64,000 nucleotides of DNA from Ixodes scapularis (taxonomy: Eukaryota > Arthropoda > Arachnida > Ixodida > Ixodidae). Under the pieces are notes generated by a model. That model was not told the DNA's origin, did not search any database, and saw only the letters and a list, made by a program, of their open reading frames with translations. Shown one piece after another: positions 19,351-30,844 of this stretch. The stretch spans positions 112,892,831 through 112,956,830 of the forward strand of contig NW_024609846.1 in assembly GCF_016920785.2 (NCBI RefSeq). The letters are read 5' to 3'. Position 1 is the first letter of the stretch, and each line of letters begins with the position of its first letter. The position numbers and the translations under genes are program-made.

Positions 19351-20946
19351 TTTTGTTTACACTGTAATGTGATGTTCTGGTGAAATCGAGAACCGTCTAG
19401 CTGATTCGAGGTCAAAATGTTCTACGCGTCGAACCTTCTACGTCGAATGCTCCAGAAGCCAACGTGTGTACAAAAGCGGCTCCACGGGAGAGCCGGGGTC
19501 AGTTTCGCCCCAGCGTTCGACTGTGCTGCTACGCCGACTTCGACGCCCGCGACGCTCTGTTATTCTCTTTGTACCGTTTCTTGGTTGGCACAAGTTCGCC
19601 ACATTAAACGTTTATTTCTTTCTGTTTAGTTATTGTTCTTTTGGCCACCACCCGTGACAATATTCCTACTTTTGACAGAACCCCCGTAACTTTCTTCTTG
19701 AAACAATCCGCTTAACAACAAACCAGAAGTCACGGCAATGAAGAGAAGTTAGGGCAATGAAGAGGAACGGATAAACGTAAAATGAACTCCTCTACCCATT
19801 ATTACCAACGAGTATGCCTCCCGTAAAGCGGGACATAAAGATAAATACACGGTTCAATATGTTTGTCAAGGCATTTTTCGCAACGAAAACGCGTCCGTTT
19901 TGATCAACCAGAAGCTCGAGCCCCTTTTCTTCATGATTATTTAGACAGACTGAGTGATCTGAGGGTTTCGTCTCTCCAGAGGGGATATATCATATCGGTG
20001 TCATCGTTGAAAGGGGAACGGAAAGACAAGCCATTGTCTTTCCGTGCTCCAGACCGACTAGACTGGGTTATTGTTAGCGGTCCCGAAGGGTACAAAACTT
20101 AATAAAAGAAAATATTTAATTGCTGTTTAAAATAGTTTTTTTTTTTTTTTTTAAAAAGGGGGAGGGAGATATGCTTGTAGCAAAACGGGAAGTGTGTATG
20201 ATCTTGGCCACCATGAAATAACTTCCGCTTAGAAATTAATACAGGTCTTCCTTCATCGCGAAGATTTTGTAAAACAGAAGTCTAAGGCCACACTCAGTGT
20301 TTTCTATCCTAGTGGTAATTGAATAAAATCGCTCATAGCAGAAGGTTAATTCTTGCAGTTTTTATATGTAATTGTCTGGGGGTATGTTTTTGTGGAATAG
20401 AATCGTGCCTTTTGAATCTCCTAGAAGATACTCGAGACTAGTCTTTTTCCCCTTCATAAAAACGCTTGCATCATGAGTATATAGACGTAAAGGAACTCTA
20501 TTATTGTATAGAAAGTGACATACTATAGACCGTTTCCTAAATTACCCAAGTGCCAAGAAGCGTGCGCGTGCTAGCGTTTGCAAAATAACTTTTCAGAGCA
20601 AAACAAAAAGAAGGAAAACTTTGCACGCACGTTTTTTAACGCCTTATTTTGGTTATCTGCGTACTTCAAATATTTTATTCAGATGAGAACGCGCGCGTGT
20701 ACTCGCATTACCAGTATTCTGCTTGATATGGGTAGACGGGAAAATGAAAAATGGAACCAACCAGCAGGAGCCCTTTCTCGGAAATGTCCTTATTTAACAG
20801 AGTGAGGAACATTCTGGAACTTAATTTGGTCATTTTCGAAGTTCGGGCTGGTATCTGGTTGCTAAAACCCTTGAACTGTCTTTAAGGTGAACTGCAGTAA
20901 ATAGTAATAGCAAGTCTGATTTAGCGAAACAGCGCGAGGTCCCTGG
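19351..20946. other. No recognised gene
   Basis: AT-rich sequence with a T run near 20138-20152. Open frames are short and motif-free. Confidence 0.45.
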
Positions 20947-21040
20947 CTTCCGCAGTGCTTTGGTTGCGCGTGCCTGCGCGTTCACACTTGTGTTAGAAAG
21001 GGCGGGAAGCTCGCACTGAAGGCGGAGCTTCAAGTCTCAG
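20947..21040 (+). repeat. Repeat fragment shared with the 13744 MITE
   Basis: It shares CTTCCGCAGTGCTTTGGTTG, GCGTTCACACTTG and the GCTCGC-CTGAAG region with 13784-13860. The left arm is missing. Confidence 0.55.
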
Positions 21041-21132
21041 CTCAAAGGTCGGTTCTCACATACCAAACACACAGCGCTGTTACAACAGCGATGCAACAGC
21101 GAAGCGCTGTTGCTGCGCTGTTCACGTGGCAT

Positions 21133-23673
21133 TAGCTATTTATCAATTCGATGTTTATTTAATGAGATGAAGATTTTAGCCCCATAATTTGGGGCCGGCT
21201 ACTTCAATGCTAGTAATGGGGTAAAGTATGATATGATATGTTCAATAATTATGAAATCTGGGCATAATGAATAACAAAGTAAACTATGAACGTGCTGCGT
21301 TAATATCACAAGCAAGTGCACTTTGAGAAGTACGACATGTACAGTATTATACAGTGGTACAAAATATGTGCAATTAAATCCTGCTATACCAGTAACTCGT
21401 AATCATTGAACTTAATATTTGTCTTCTATCTTTGAGTCCTTCAGAAATGCAGTTAGTGAGGCTAATGCACGCTTTTGTTTCTTTAAGTCGGGCCAAGGGC
21501 CTTGAACTTTGGCGAAAGAAAATGGACGATTGTCGAGTATCCCGAGACTAATCCGTAAGCGGGCGCGCCACCGATCATATCTCGGACAGTCCATGATTAA
21601 ATGCTTCACGTCTTCGACCGGGTTGTCGCACTTGCAACTCGGTGTTTCTACTTGTTTTATCCGGTGAAGGAAGCTTCCCGTGTATGCTACCTCAAGTCGT
21701 AGGCGATGGATAAGAGTGTCGATTGACCTGGCTGAATAGGTGTACACTGGGCAACGGAGGTCCGGATCGATTAGACGGATCAGGTTGTCTTGTGGGATGC
21801 TGCTAAGCCATTCATCGTGAGACATTCGCTCACGTAGTCGACGGATGTACCTTTTGGCGTCGCTCTTTGTGAGAGGTGGACGTTGTTATTTGTATGGGCT
21901 GCGGTAGCCAATTGGTCAGCTTGGTGATTTCCTGAAACTCCGTTATGCCCGGGGACCCACTGTAGATGTACAGTGTTGCCAAATTCGATAACATCAGAGA
22001 GTTCTAAGTAAATTCTGTGTAGAAGGGAGTTGTGTTTACTACGACTATTCATAGTCTTAATAGATTGCAAAGCTGCCTTTGAATTAGTACATATTACCCA
22101 AGAATTCGCTGCCGAGTTGTTTTTTATGTACGTTGCAGCCGCGAGTAAAGCATGCAATTCCGCAGTGGTTGAGGAAGTAGGATGCGATAGTCGAAAGAAT
22201 GACCAATGGTTAAAATCAGGCACAACAAAAGCTGATGTCGATCCGTCTTCAGTGGTTGATCCATCAGTATACACGTGGATGTCATCTTTATATTTTTCTT
22301 CCAGATGTGAAAGAGTCAATGTTCTTGCAATCTGTGTGTTAACTGATGTTTTTGTTTGCATGCCTGGAATGTCCATGTTGATCTCCAGTAATGGTAGCGT
22401 CCAGGGTGGTTTACGGATCTCTTGAATCCAGTTAGGTTGTTCGGGAATCTATAATGGAAGTGAATTCAGTGTGGAAAGAAAGTTTGTCCCTTTGCGAGTA
22501 AAAATATTATTGAACAGAGGCCGCGTGGAGAGTCGAAATAAATTACGACATATCTCCTGTGTTCTTAGAGTATGTATAGTCGGCTCTCTTGCCGTTACGA
22601 GTACAAGCGCGCTGGATGTTGATCGCGGTAAACCTAGGCATACTCCTAAGCTTCTTGCTAGCATGTAGGTAAGGCGAGACTCTGATGTCCGGGAAAGTCC
22701 GTTTAACACCGGAATAGAGTATGCAATCGCTTGTCGTATTAGCGCCGTGTGGAATGAGAGCATCGCATCTATTGATGCTACCCATCTTGCCCCCGCAATG
22801 CAGCGAAATACATTAATCACACAATTAATTCTACTCTCTAACATGTCTAAATGTTTGGACCAAGTGAGAGATTGATCTAATATTACACCAAGAAATCTAT
22901 AGGATTTAACCCTTTGAATTGATGCTCCGTTGAGATCTAGCCTAAGCCCAGGGAGTTTCTTTCTTGTAAATGGCAGAAATGCTGATTTCGCGGCAGAGAG
23001 TTCCATTCCTCGTTCTTTTAGAAATCTAAAAGTGGTGTCTAAGCCCGTTTGTAACTTATTCTTTAGGATATCGCGAGATGAACCAGAGATCCATATACAT
23101 ATGTCATCCGCATAGATGGATATTTTTAAAGGTGATTCAAGTTTCTGCGGTAGCTGTGCCATTACTGCATTGAAAAGAGTAGGGCTCAGCACGCTGCCTT
23201 GGGGTACTCCATGGTGTATTTCATGTCTCATGCTGTCTCCATCGTTGGTTTTTACTATTATGTTCCTACAATAAAGAAATTATTTTATCCACCGAAGCAT
23301 CCGTCCGCGTACACCAAGCTGTACGAGTCCTTCAAGAACGTGAGCATGGCTAACAGTGTCGAATGCTCGACGAATATCTAGGAAGAGTGCAACTGTAAAG
23401 TTTCCATTGTTTCTCTCGTGTTCAACGGATGTGGTGAAATCTAAAATGCCATCCATTGTGCACGTTCGAGGGCGAAATCCTGTTATCTCTTCGGGGAACG
23501 CTTCACTTGTTTCGAGCCACCACTGTAAGCGATTATGTATCATCTTCTCAAGTAGTTTACCGACTCAACTTGTTAAGCTGACAGGACGGAATGAATCTAA
23601 GTTTAACGGCGATTTTCCAGCCTTTAGTAGTGGAACTACCTTAGCCAGCTTCCATGATTCAGGTATCTTTTCT
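21133..23673 (-). pseudogene. 5'-truncated I-like LINE ORF2 with RNase H
   Basis: The minus strand encodes the 3' part of a non-LTR retrotransposon: a reverse transcriptase (FRPRTCTMDG, LFLDIRRAFDTVSH, GVPQGSVLSP, YADDICIW), an RNase H (VYTDGSTTEDGS, TAELHALLAA, LQWVPGHNGVSGNHQAD) and a terminal zinc motif (CKCDNPVEDVKHLIMDC). It is broken by an in-frame TAA at 23277-23279, a TAG at 22446-22448, and a frameshift near 21825-21850. The N-terminal endonuclease is missing: sequence similarity stops near 23673, at a TCTG repeat. The last coding base is 21412; an AT-rich 3'UTR extends to about 21133. It resembles, but is not a close copy of, the intact LINE at 30813. Confidence 0.85.
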
Positions 23674-23677
23674 GTCA

Positions 23678-23703
23678 TGTCTGTCTGTCTGTCTGTCTGT
23701 CTG
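23678..23703. repeat. Microsatellite (CTGT)n
   Basis: About six uninterrupted CTGT units lie at the 5' truncation point of the LINE fragment. Confidence 0.9.
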
Positions 23704-24652
23704 CCACGAGCACCATTTTTGACGGTGCAATACAAAGCTGGTGAACGCTCCCGTCAGCACGGGCTTAGCGCAATTCGTGTGTTGAGAGCCACTTGCTCAC
23801 CAAAGCACCGAAGTACAGCGGATCGGCCTAAATGCGCTGCTCTGGATCGACTGCGTGAGTGCGCTTGTAAGGGCGGAAGGTGCTACCGCACTACTTGTCC
23901 AATTAGAGAACGACAAGCAGCAGTAAAAGACGGGAATAATAGGCAGTTTTATGATACTCTTCAAACACGATTTCGAAAATATTATTCTTATAAAATATAA
24001 CTAAAACGGCGGTTATCGCACAGAGTTTTGCATGAGTCAACGGAGCAGAGGCGGAGGAGCCAGAGAACTTCAAGCGAAGGCGGCGGTGGCGCCCTCTACT
24101 AGCATCCACACAAAGAGTAACCTCTCCGGCCAGCATCTGGACTCACTACCCCTCTCTAGTTCACTTTGCGGCGCAAAGTGGGGCGGCCATATTAAAACCG
24201 CTTACGTTGCCAGCATAGGTTTTGCAGCGAAGAAGTTGCTGCCATATACGGCGGACTGAGTTTTATTTTCTTTTTCGTTTTGGTAAGAGAATATAATGTT
24301 GCGTTACTTAAGTCCTCCTGCATAGAGACAACCAAGTTTAATTATATTTGTCTTGTTTACTTGGTTTGAAACGCTAAAAACGGGTTTTCGACGACTTATT
24401 GCTTCCTTATTTTGGAGTACACAAGGCAGTGATCTCGCTGCTCTGGTTTCGGTTACAAAAGCAAGGCAAATCACTCGTAGTTCCCGCCCTCAGTACACGT
24501 TGGACACCTTCCACACTTTGACACCGGATAACTGGATGAACAAGGATTTACATTTACTTCAGAGGTCACTTTCGCCGCATCCTCACCGTCGAGCAGCCGG
24601 ATAAGCTGGCGGCAAGCCGCAGATGAAAGGCTTGATCATCAACAGCCTGGAG
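23704..24652. other. No recognised gene
   Basis: Mixed sequence with a GC-rich patch near 24040-24200. No domain motif is seen in the open frames. Confidence 0.4.
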
Positions 24653-24735
24653 CAGGGGTCTCAAAGACGCGGCCCGCGGGCTGCATGTGGCCCGTGATTC
24701 GCTGGGACGCGGCCCGCAGGCAACCCGCTACGAGT
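24653..24735 (+). repeat. hAT-like terminal fragment
   Basis: It begins CAGGGGTCTCAAA and continues with repeated CGCGGCCCGC words. This resembles the end of hAT-superfamily repeats seen in many animals. I found no matching opposite terminus and no transposase, so only one end may remain. Confidence 0.4.
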
Positions 24736-26679
24736 CGCGGTTCCCATGTCTTGAGCGCTAGAAAAAGCATGCGGCCTCGTGATCTCTTCTCGCCGATTCA
24801 TTTTCGCTCGAAGAGTATAGCTCTGCTCTTTTAACGCATTCACATAGTTTATACTTATCTGTGTTTATTTCCCCTATGTTTCGCTTTATTTTTTGCTTCC
24901 CGGCTTTTTTGTAATGTACAACTGTTCCGCTACCAGGCCGGAGTGCGAGCTTTTCGTTGAAGGGTGCATCTCGGCTGCGCGAACTTTCGATCAGCCGGAA
25001 AAACAGCCCAAAATAAAGCTACGAGCTCGGGATCCTCGCCCTCAAGAAATGTCACAATTAAAAGACAAGTATTTGCTCAGAGTGTTGTGATAAAAATCGT
25101 AAGGAATGCAAGAACTGCCAACGTAAACGATTGCTTTTTTTTTCGGAAATATGTTTAAGCTCGGGAATAACAGTGTACTTCCCCTTTTCTATTAAAAATT
25201 GCAGCACGGTGGCGGCCGGTGTCATTTTAATTCTTGTTATCGCATCACGGCAGGGCCCAGAGTAGTCATAAAACATATGAAAGCGAAAGACCTCACTGGC
25301 AAAACTGTGATTTTACAAAAAGCATAGAGAGCGAGGTCTCTTCTCTATAAAAGTTTCTTCCACCCCCCTCCCCCGTCTTACATTGGATCGCGACCTTTCC
25401 GGTGTGGGCTCTTTGGCCCCACACTTGAATGAGTTTGAGATACTGGCCTAGTACAACAGCCCAAGTGCACTGAGTGCCGATGCGGGCGATGCGGGCTTCT
25501 GTCAACCGGTCGCCCAGCACAAACCGTGAACGTTCCAGCTCTTCGTCATTACACGGTGTTGCAGAGGGCAGGGTAAAATACAACTGCACGGACCACCGAA
25601 TCAAACGCACTGTTATCGTCAATCTTGGCTCGTGATTGCGCCTTTGTAGATAATCTTATTCGTTTTGCTGGAGAGACGCAAACGACGGGCATAACAAAAT
25701 CGCTTGCATATTCCGCATACCTCACAGAAGCACTTACCCAGTCACCTTGCGAAAAGCGCGAAACACGGAGTCCACACCGTCCTGACTTACCAGTCTTTTA
25801 CCTGCTTTAGAGCAGTTTGTACCTGCTAGTAGGTATTTGTGCTGGAACTGCGACTTGAAACTAGGGGCAGTGCCAAAGACAAAAGAGACAAAGTTGGGAA
25901 AGTTTGCTAGCTCTCCCCAATTTCTCAACTCTCAAGTGATTGTACCATAATAAATTCACCAACACCTCTTCCCAAAATAAAGAATCACTATGTTCACTAC
26001 GTAAAAAATGGTCTCAATTCATGCATCTGTAGGCATGATGAGCATTATGCACCTGTACGCATGATGAGCGCAACAAACTGACACGAGATTTACAGGAAAA
26101 TATCGGTGGTAACTTAAATTTCCCTGAAATTCTGTATAACCGGTCGTTTGCAGGACCGAATCATCTACTCAAGCGGTGTGCGTCGCTGTGCAAACGCAGT
26201 TCAACAACTCAAAGCATAAAAAACGGCAGATCTAGGACAACAATCAAGAGTCTATTGTTCAATTAAAACGACGTAATTGTGGTGAAAACGCCCGCAGCTT
26301 TTTACTCACGGTATGCGTCGAGAATCTGCCAGATTTTGAAACGGACAAAGGAAGATTTACTTTTAAAAACGTTCGCTGCGTCCTCCTGGACCAGCAGGAC
26401 CGGATCAGCTGACGACGACGGGACTGAACCCGTTGAACTTCAACCCCACAATAACCAATTTGCGCTTCGTGTTAGTATGGGCTTCTACCTCCAAGCACCG
26501 CACCACACACCACGAACACTTCAGCTCTTTGTCGCATCGCCGCGTTGCACCAAACAGAACGAGATCGCCGAAGTCAACGCAGCGCTGTCGTGAACCTTGG
26601 CTTGTGGTTGCGCACTCGTGAACCCTGTAATTCCCTTCGCTTTCAAAGCACACACGACGATTTCCACGCTGTATTTCCA
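24736..26679. other. No recognised gene
   Basis: AT-rich and mixed sequence. Open frames of up to about 110 codons (for example the minus strand at 25293-25622) show no family motif. Confidence 0.4.
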
Positions 26680-27592
26680 CTAAGGTCCGACTTTACGCTG
26701 ACGACTGCGTACTATATCATGTGATAAACTCCTCAGATGACCATATAACTCTTAACAATTCTTTCGTGAATTTTTGTACGTGGTGCAAAACCTGGCAAAT
26801 GAACCTGAACTTTAGTAAAACGGTTTTTATGACCTTTTCTAGGCGTTCATCACCTTCTGTGTTTAATTATTCATTTGACGGGTTATGCCTAGAAAGAGTT
26901 TTTGAATATAAATATCTTGGCCTCCTAGTCACGCCTGATTTATCTTGGTCTAAGCACATTGATACGACATGTAACAAATCTCTTAAAAGACTTGGATACC
27001 TGCGGCGTACCTTACGTGTGGCACCACAAGATACTAAGCTTTTAACTTTTAAAACTTTGATTCGCCCAATCCTCGAATATGGTTCTATTATTTGGTTTCC
27101 CTACAAAGAGTCCGATATAAAAAAGGTCGAATCAGTACAAAAGAAATCGGTACGTTTTATTTTTCGTCGGTATGACAGAAACTTTTCTCCTTCTTCTAAT
27201 CTTTCCGTGTTAGGCCTAAGACTTCTTTCTGAGCGTCGTGGTATCGAGCGCCTAAAGTCTCTGTATTTCATGGTTAACTCATCACGTTTTGACTCGTTAC
27301 ATAACTACATAAAGTTTCTCGAGCCAACTGCAACTAGGAGCCACCATGAATTAAACATTTTACCTTTTCATCCTCGTACTGATATGTTTAAATACAGTTT
27401 TTTTCGTCACACCATTGAACGCTGGAATTTATTACCAGGAAACATCCGATCACTACAACCAGATGAATTTCTGTGTGCCGTTGACAGTGGTCCACAGTGA
27501 TGTCCGGACCGTCTGTGTTTACCTCCCACTCCTGCCATAGCCCCAGTGGGGCTGCAGTATGTATAAATAAATAAATAAATAAATAAATAAAT
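26680..27592 (+). pseudogene. 5'-truncated CR1/L2-like LINE with ATAA tail
   Basis: The frame opens within the reverse transcriptase catalytic box (VRLYADDCVLY, from 26685) and stays open to 27500. It continues through WCKTWQMNLNFSKT, FEYKYLGLLV and LSWSKHI in the palm/thumb region, then FKTLIRPILEYGSIIW and RYDRNFSPS. The upstream endonuclease and most of the reverse transcriptase are missing, as in typical aborted reverse transcription. The element ends in (ATAA)n at 27562-27592, a tail used by CR1/L2-type LINEs. No RNase H is present. The open frame without lesions suggests a fairly young copy. Confidence 0.8.
27562..27592 (+). repeat. (ATAA)n 3' tail of the LINE
   Basis: Seven ATAA-type units end the LINE fragment. 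Confidence 0.85.
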
Positions 27593-27934
27593 TACGAATA
27601 ATACTTTCCGTCTTCCGAGAATACCACAGGGGCACTTCTCCAGTTACGTCTTCGCCACATGTGCTCGCAAACCGCGTCAAACCAGAATAATACCGCCGCC
27701 ATGTTGAACGTGCGTTGTTGCTAGATTTTCTCCGACCAAACAAAAACAACGACAGCACACCGGCTCTAGCTTCCAGCGTACATCGGCGTTGCGCCGTGGC
27801 CAGATTTTCTCTGTCAGCTCTAAGTTAAAGATGACCTACAGATGCAGCGACACTGGTATCAAGTTTTAATATGGCGGCCCCCACGGAGCGCCGTAAATTC
27901 TGAGGAGTTTGCGTGGGAAGCGGCGGCACTTTCA

Positions 27935-27956
27935 CCCCCCCCCCCCCCCCCCCCCC
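27935..27956. repeat. Run of 22 C
   Basis: An uninterrupted poly-C tract, G-rich on the other strand. Confidence 0.95.
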
Positions 27957-28545
27957 TGCTTTCCACAAAATGCAAGGAGCATATGAATCGGGTGACGTCC
28001 ACTTTCCGAGCTTCGCGTAACTGTTCTACAGGAATTGCAGCAAGTGGCATTGTGCACTCCGCCGCAAAATGCCACTTTCAGATGCAGGACATGTGAAGCA
28101 GTTCTTCACGCAACATCTTGGAAGTATTCTTTTTGGTGCCGATCACGGGAATTCACCACGGGCACTCACTACTAATTGCCAACACTTAAATGTACAAAAC
28201 AACTAATATTGAAGTACAGAACAGCGAGCGGAACAAACGTAATTGCAAAGGAACCGCACGGCGAACGAACGCAGTTCGTCTGCTACGTCTGGAGTAAAAA
28301 AAAAAAAAACCGCACGGTTGGGTTGGTTGGGTTTAGCCACGTGACCTCCGCCACTTCACTCTATCCTCTCCACTTCTCCGTGGGCTGAGGGAGTTTCGGT
28401 TTCGGTTTCAAGCAGTTGCGTTTTTTGTTTTTTGTTTTGTTTTATTAAAAAAAATACGTGACTCTGTAGCAAGATATTAATTGGGTAGTATTCCCACCCC
28501 ATAATGAATCGCCTGACAAAAAGGAAAAAAAAGATTTGGGGGGGA

Positions 28546-28770
28546 TGGGGGTTGATAGTATCTCTTTAAGTACACCATGGAACTTGTCATTCCCGCTTTA
28601 TGATAAGTGCCGTCACGGCACTCATTGGCCACGAGCTCGAAATCAAATATTCGTCGACGGATCGATTGTTGTCGACCGCATACGTCCCTGTGACGCAGCG
28701 CTCGTGTCCAACGCGGCTTCCTCGCTCGGCTGGGAGAACTTCCGTTTCCGGTAGAAAGGCCTACTTTAGT
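28546..28770 (-). repeat. Dispersed repeat sharing an RALRH-SD motif, copy 1
   Basis: The minus strand matches the plus strand at 50100-50330 over about 150 bp with many substitutions. Both translate to a similar peptide (RALRHRDVCGRQQSIRRRIF here). The function is unknown; it may be part of a mobile element. Confidence 0.55.
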
Positions 28771-29171
28771 CACGAACAAGTGGTTTCATAAGTTGGTGGC
28801 CGAGTTCGGTTGAGCGGAGGAAAAAAGCAAATTGGAGTTTTTATCGTTTCTTATGCGCAAAACTGGAGGCAATAAAACAGAAACGAATTCCTGCTCCGGG
28901 TTCTATGGGCATTATTATGTCCATAGAACATTATGTCTATATCTATGTCTATTTCCATAGAACATAGACAGTATGAACCAATATTTCGGTCACCCCTCGG
29001 GTGCGTGTCGCCATCTATTGGTTGAACTAACGCCTTGTTCAAGATGGCTGCCGTGGGACCGCAGCCTTAACGAGCGCTATTTCGCTATATGTCAACCATT
29101 TGTGCTTCCTTTACTGATACAGCTTTTGAACATTTTGTTCTGTTCATTCTTTCGTTGCTCAGATAATTAAC

Positions 29172-29360
29172 TATACTTTATCTCTCCTTAGCATGGACTA
29201 ACTGCAAAGGCTGTGCAAGCGCCAGCTGCTAGCCTTGACTGCCTTGACGGGAGCACTCGCTGCAAGAGCGCTCGAGCAGCCGCCAAGGCTTTATCCAAAG
29301 CAAAATATCTCGCGTTTTTAGCATGTGTGGCTAACAATAGTTTATGCTAAGGTGAAACCA
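29172..29360 (+). mobile_element. TA-targeting MITE, GTGAGACGAA family, diverged copy
   Basis: It begins TATACTTTATCTCTCCTTAG and ends TTATGCTAAGGTGAAACC. It shares ends and the interior CTTGACTGCCTTGAC phrase, in inverse order, with 11498-11687. Confidence 0.55.
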
Positions 29361-29965
29361 CGGTTGAAGAAACATTTAGGTGATGACTCTCTGTCCGACA
29401 CGGCGACCACATTATGTTCGGCGCACCCAGCCCTTTAGATGGCGCGCAAGTATAGGAACCCTCCCAAACCGACCGCTTCGGTTGTTTTGACAGCGGTGGT
29501 TCCGCCTTCCCTCCCTCACCGCTCCTTGTTGTACCTCACCGCCGCCACGCCGCCACCAAGTCGCCAGAGTCGCAAACCTGTGTTCCCTTCCGGCTTTTCC
29601 TCCTCCTTCTCCAGCTTCTCCATCTTCTTCTTCTTCTTATTGTGGTAGTGGTTGTTGCTGTTAAGACTCACCTTCGTGCACGATGGTGGCACCTGTAAGC
29701 TGTGATCTACACAGCACCAAAGCAAAACACAAGGCCAGCCACTGGCCGCACACCACCACCACACCACCATACGACGAAAAAGGCGAGCACACTACGCCAC
29801 CGACACCGTGGCCGCCGAGGAGGCACCTCATACCTTAGCGCCCACCGCGGCGGCGCGGAACTTGCTACTCCTAGTGTGAGGCAAGCTCCGAACACGATCT
29901 GGTCGCTCGTTCCCCGCGGGAAAAGCGGCCAGAGTCATCACCAAAATGTGTTCCTTCCACCGTGG

Positions 29966-29980
29966 GTGAGACGAAGTATA
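29966..29980 (+). repeat. Solitary end of the GTGAGACGAA MITE family
   Basis: GTGAGACGAAGTATA matches the right terminus of the 11498-11687 element, but the sequence to its left does not. Confidence 0.35.
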
Positions 29981-30130
29981 ATCAAACGCTCTCGTTCTTA
30001 CGTACTGAAACAAAAGAACCTAGGACATTATAATACATACCTTATGCAAGCTCCATAGCTAGGTTTTTAGAAACAGCGTATAAGAACAGAGTAACAAGTG
30101 CGGCCTTGTGGACGTGAACTTAATGAGCAC

Positions 30131-30408
30131 CGCCTATTGGCGACGTGAGTGATCGAAAGCGTCGCAGTGGTCGGCCTGCCAGCATTGGCCGAATGAAGAT
30201 TTTGACGTCAGTAAAGGATTTCTCATTGATGGAAATAAGAGAAATGTAAGAACTTCAATTTAGACGGTGGTGGCAGTGTTGCCTTGAAAGCGCAATGATT
30301 TCAAGTTTCCACTACGCTCATTACAAACACTATTCATCTTGTTATTCGCAAGTTGTGACGTCAGGAGAGGGAGCCATAGTAGCGTGCCACCAAAACATCT
30401 CGCCGCCA
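30131..30408 (+). repeat. Right arm of a diverged foldback element
   Basis: It matches 36633-36904 in the same orientation (CTATTGGCGAC, GAAAGCGTCGC, GCAATGATTTCA, CATCTCGCCGC) with many substitutions. Its left arm is not visible. Confidence 0.6.
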
Positions 30409-30409
30409 A

Positions 30410-30608
30410 AAGGAGGTATTCAATTGACGCCATGTTTGAGGGCGCTTTTTAGAGCGCATGCTCAGAACGAGCTCACATTAATAGGTTGCTATAAGGCCGG
30501 CAATCTTGATGGTGTGGAATGCACGTTGCAAAATAACTGTGGAAGTTCGCTGTCAGCACGCGCTCGGCAGTCGCGCACAAAGCTATGTTCGCCAGTGAAT
30601 ACTCCATA
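30410..30608 (+). mobile_element. MITE, GAGTATTCACTGG family, copy C
   Basis: The body matches copy A closely. Its left end has changes (GGAGGTATTCAATTG); its right end is CCAGTGAATACTCC. It sits exactly between two foldback arms. Confidence 0.7.
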
Positions 30609-30800
30609 TTAGCGGCGAGATGTTTTGGTGGCGCCCTCCTATGGTTCCCCCTTGTGACGTCATTACCTTGCGAACAACAAGTTCGATGGTGTTTGTAAAT
30701 AGCATGGTGGAAGCCTGAAATCATTGCGGTCTTAAAGCAACACTGCCAACACCGTCGAAATTAAAGTTCTTTCATTCCTCTTATTTCCGTCGATGGTATA

Positions 30801-30812
30801 CCCTTTCCGACG
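30801..30812 (+). repeat. Left target site duplication of the LINE
   Basis: CCCTTTCCGACG here is repeated exactly at 36394-36405. It belongs to the foldback arm and was duplicated on insertion. Confidence 0.85.
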
Positions 30813-30844
30813 GGAAAGACGAGGTTTTCGAACGGCGATAGGAC

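Noticed and set aside
25293..25622. 109-codon minus-strand frame
   Set aside because: No motif, no supporting context; likely chance.
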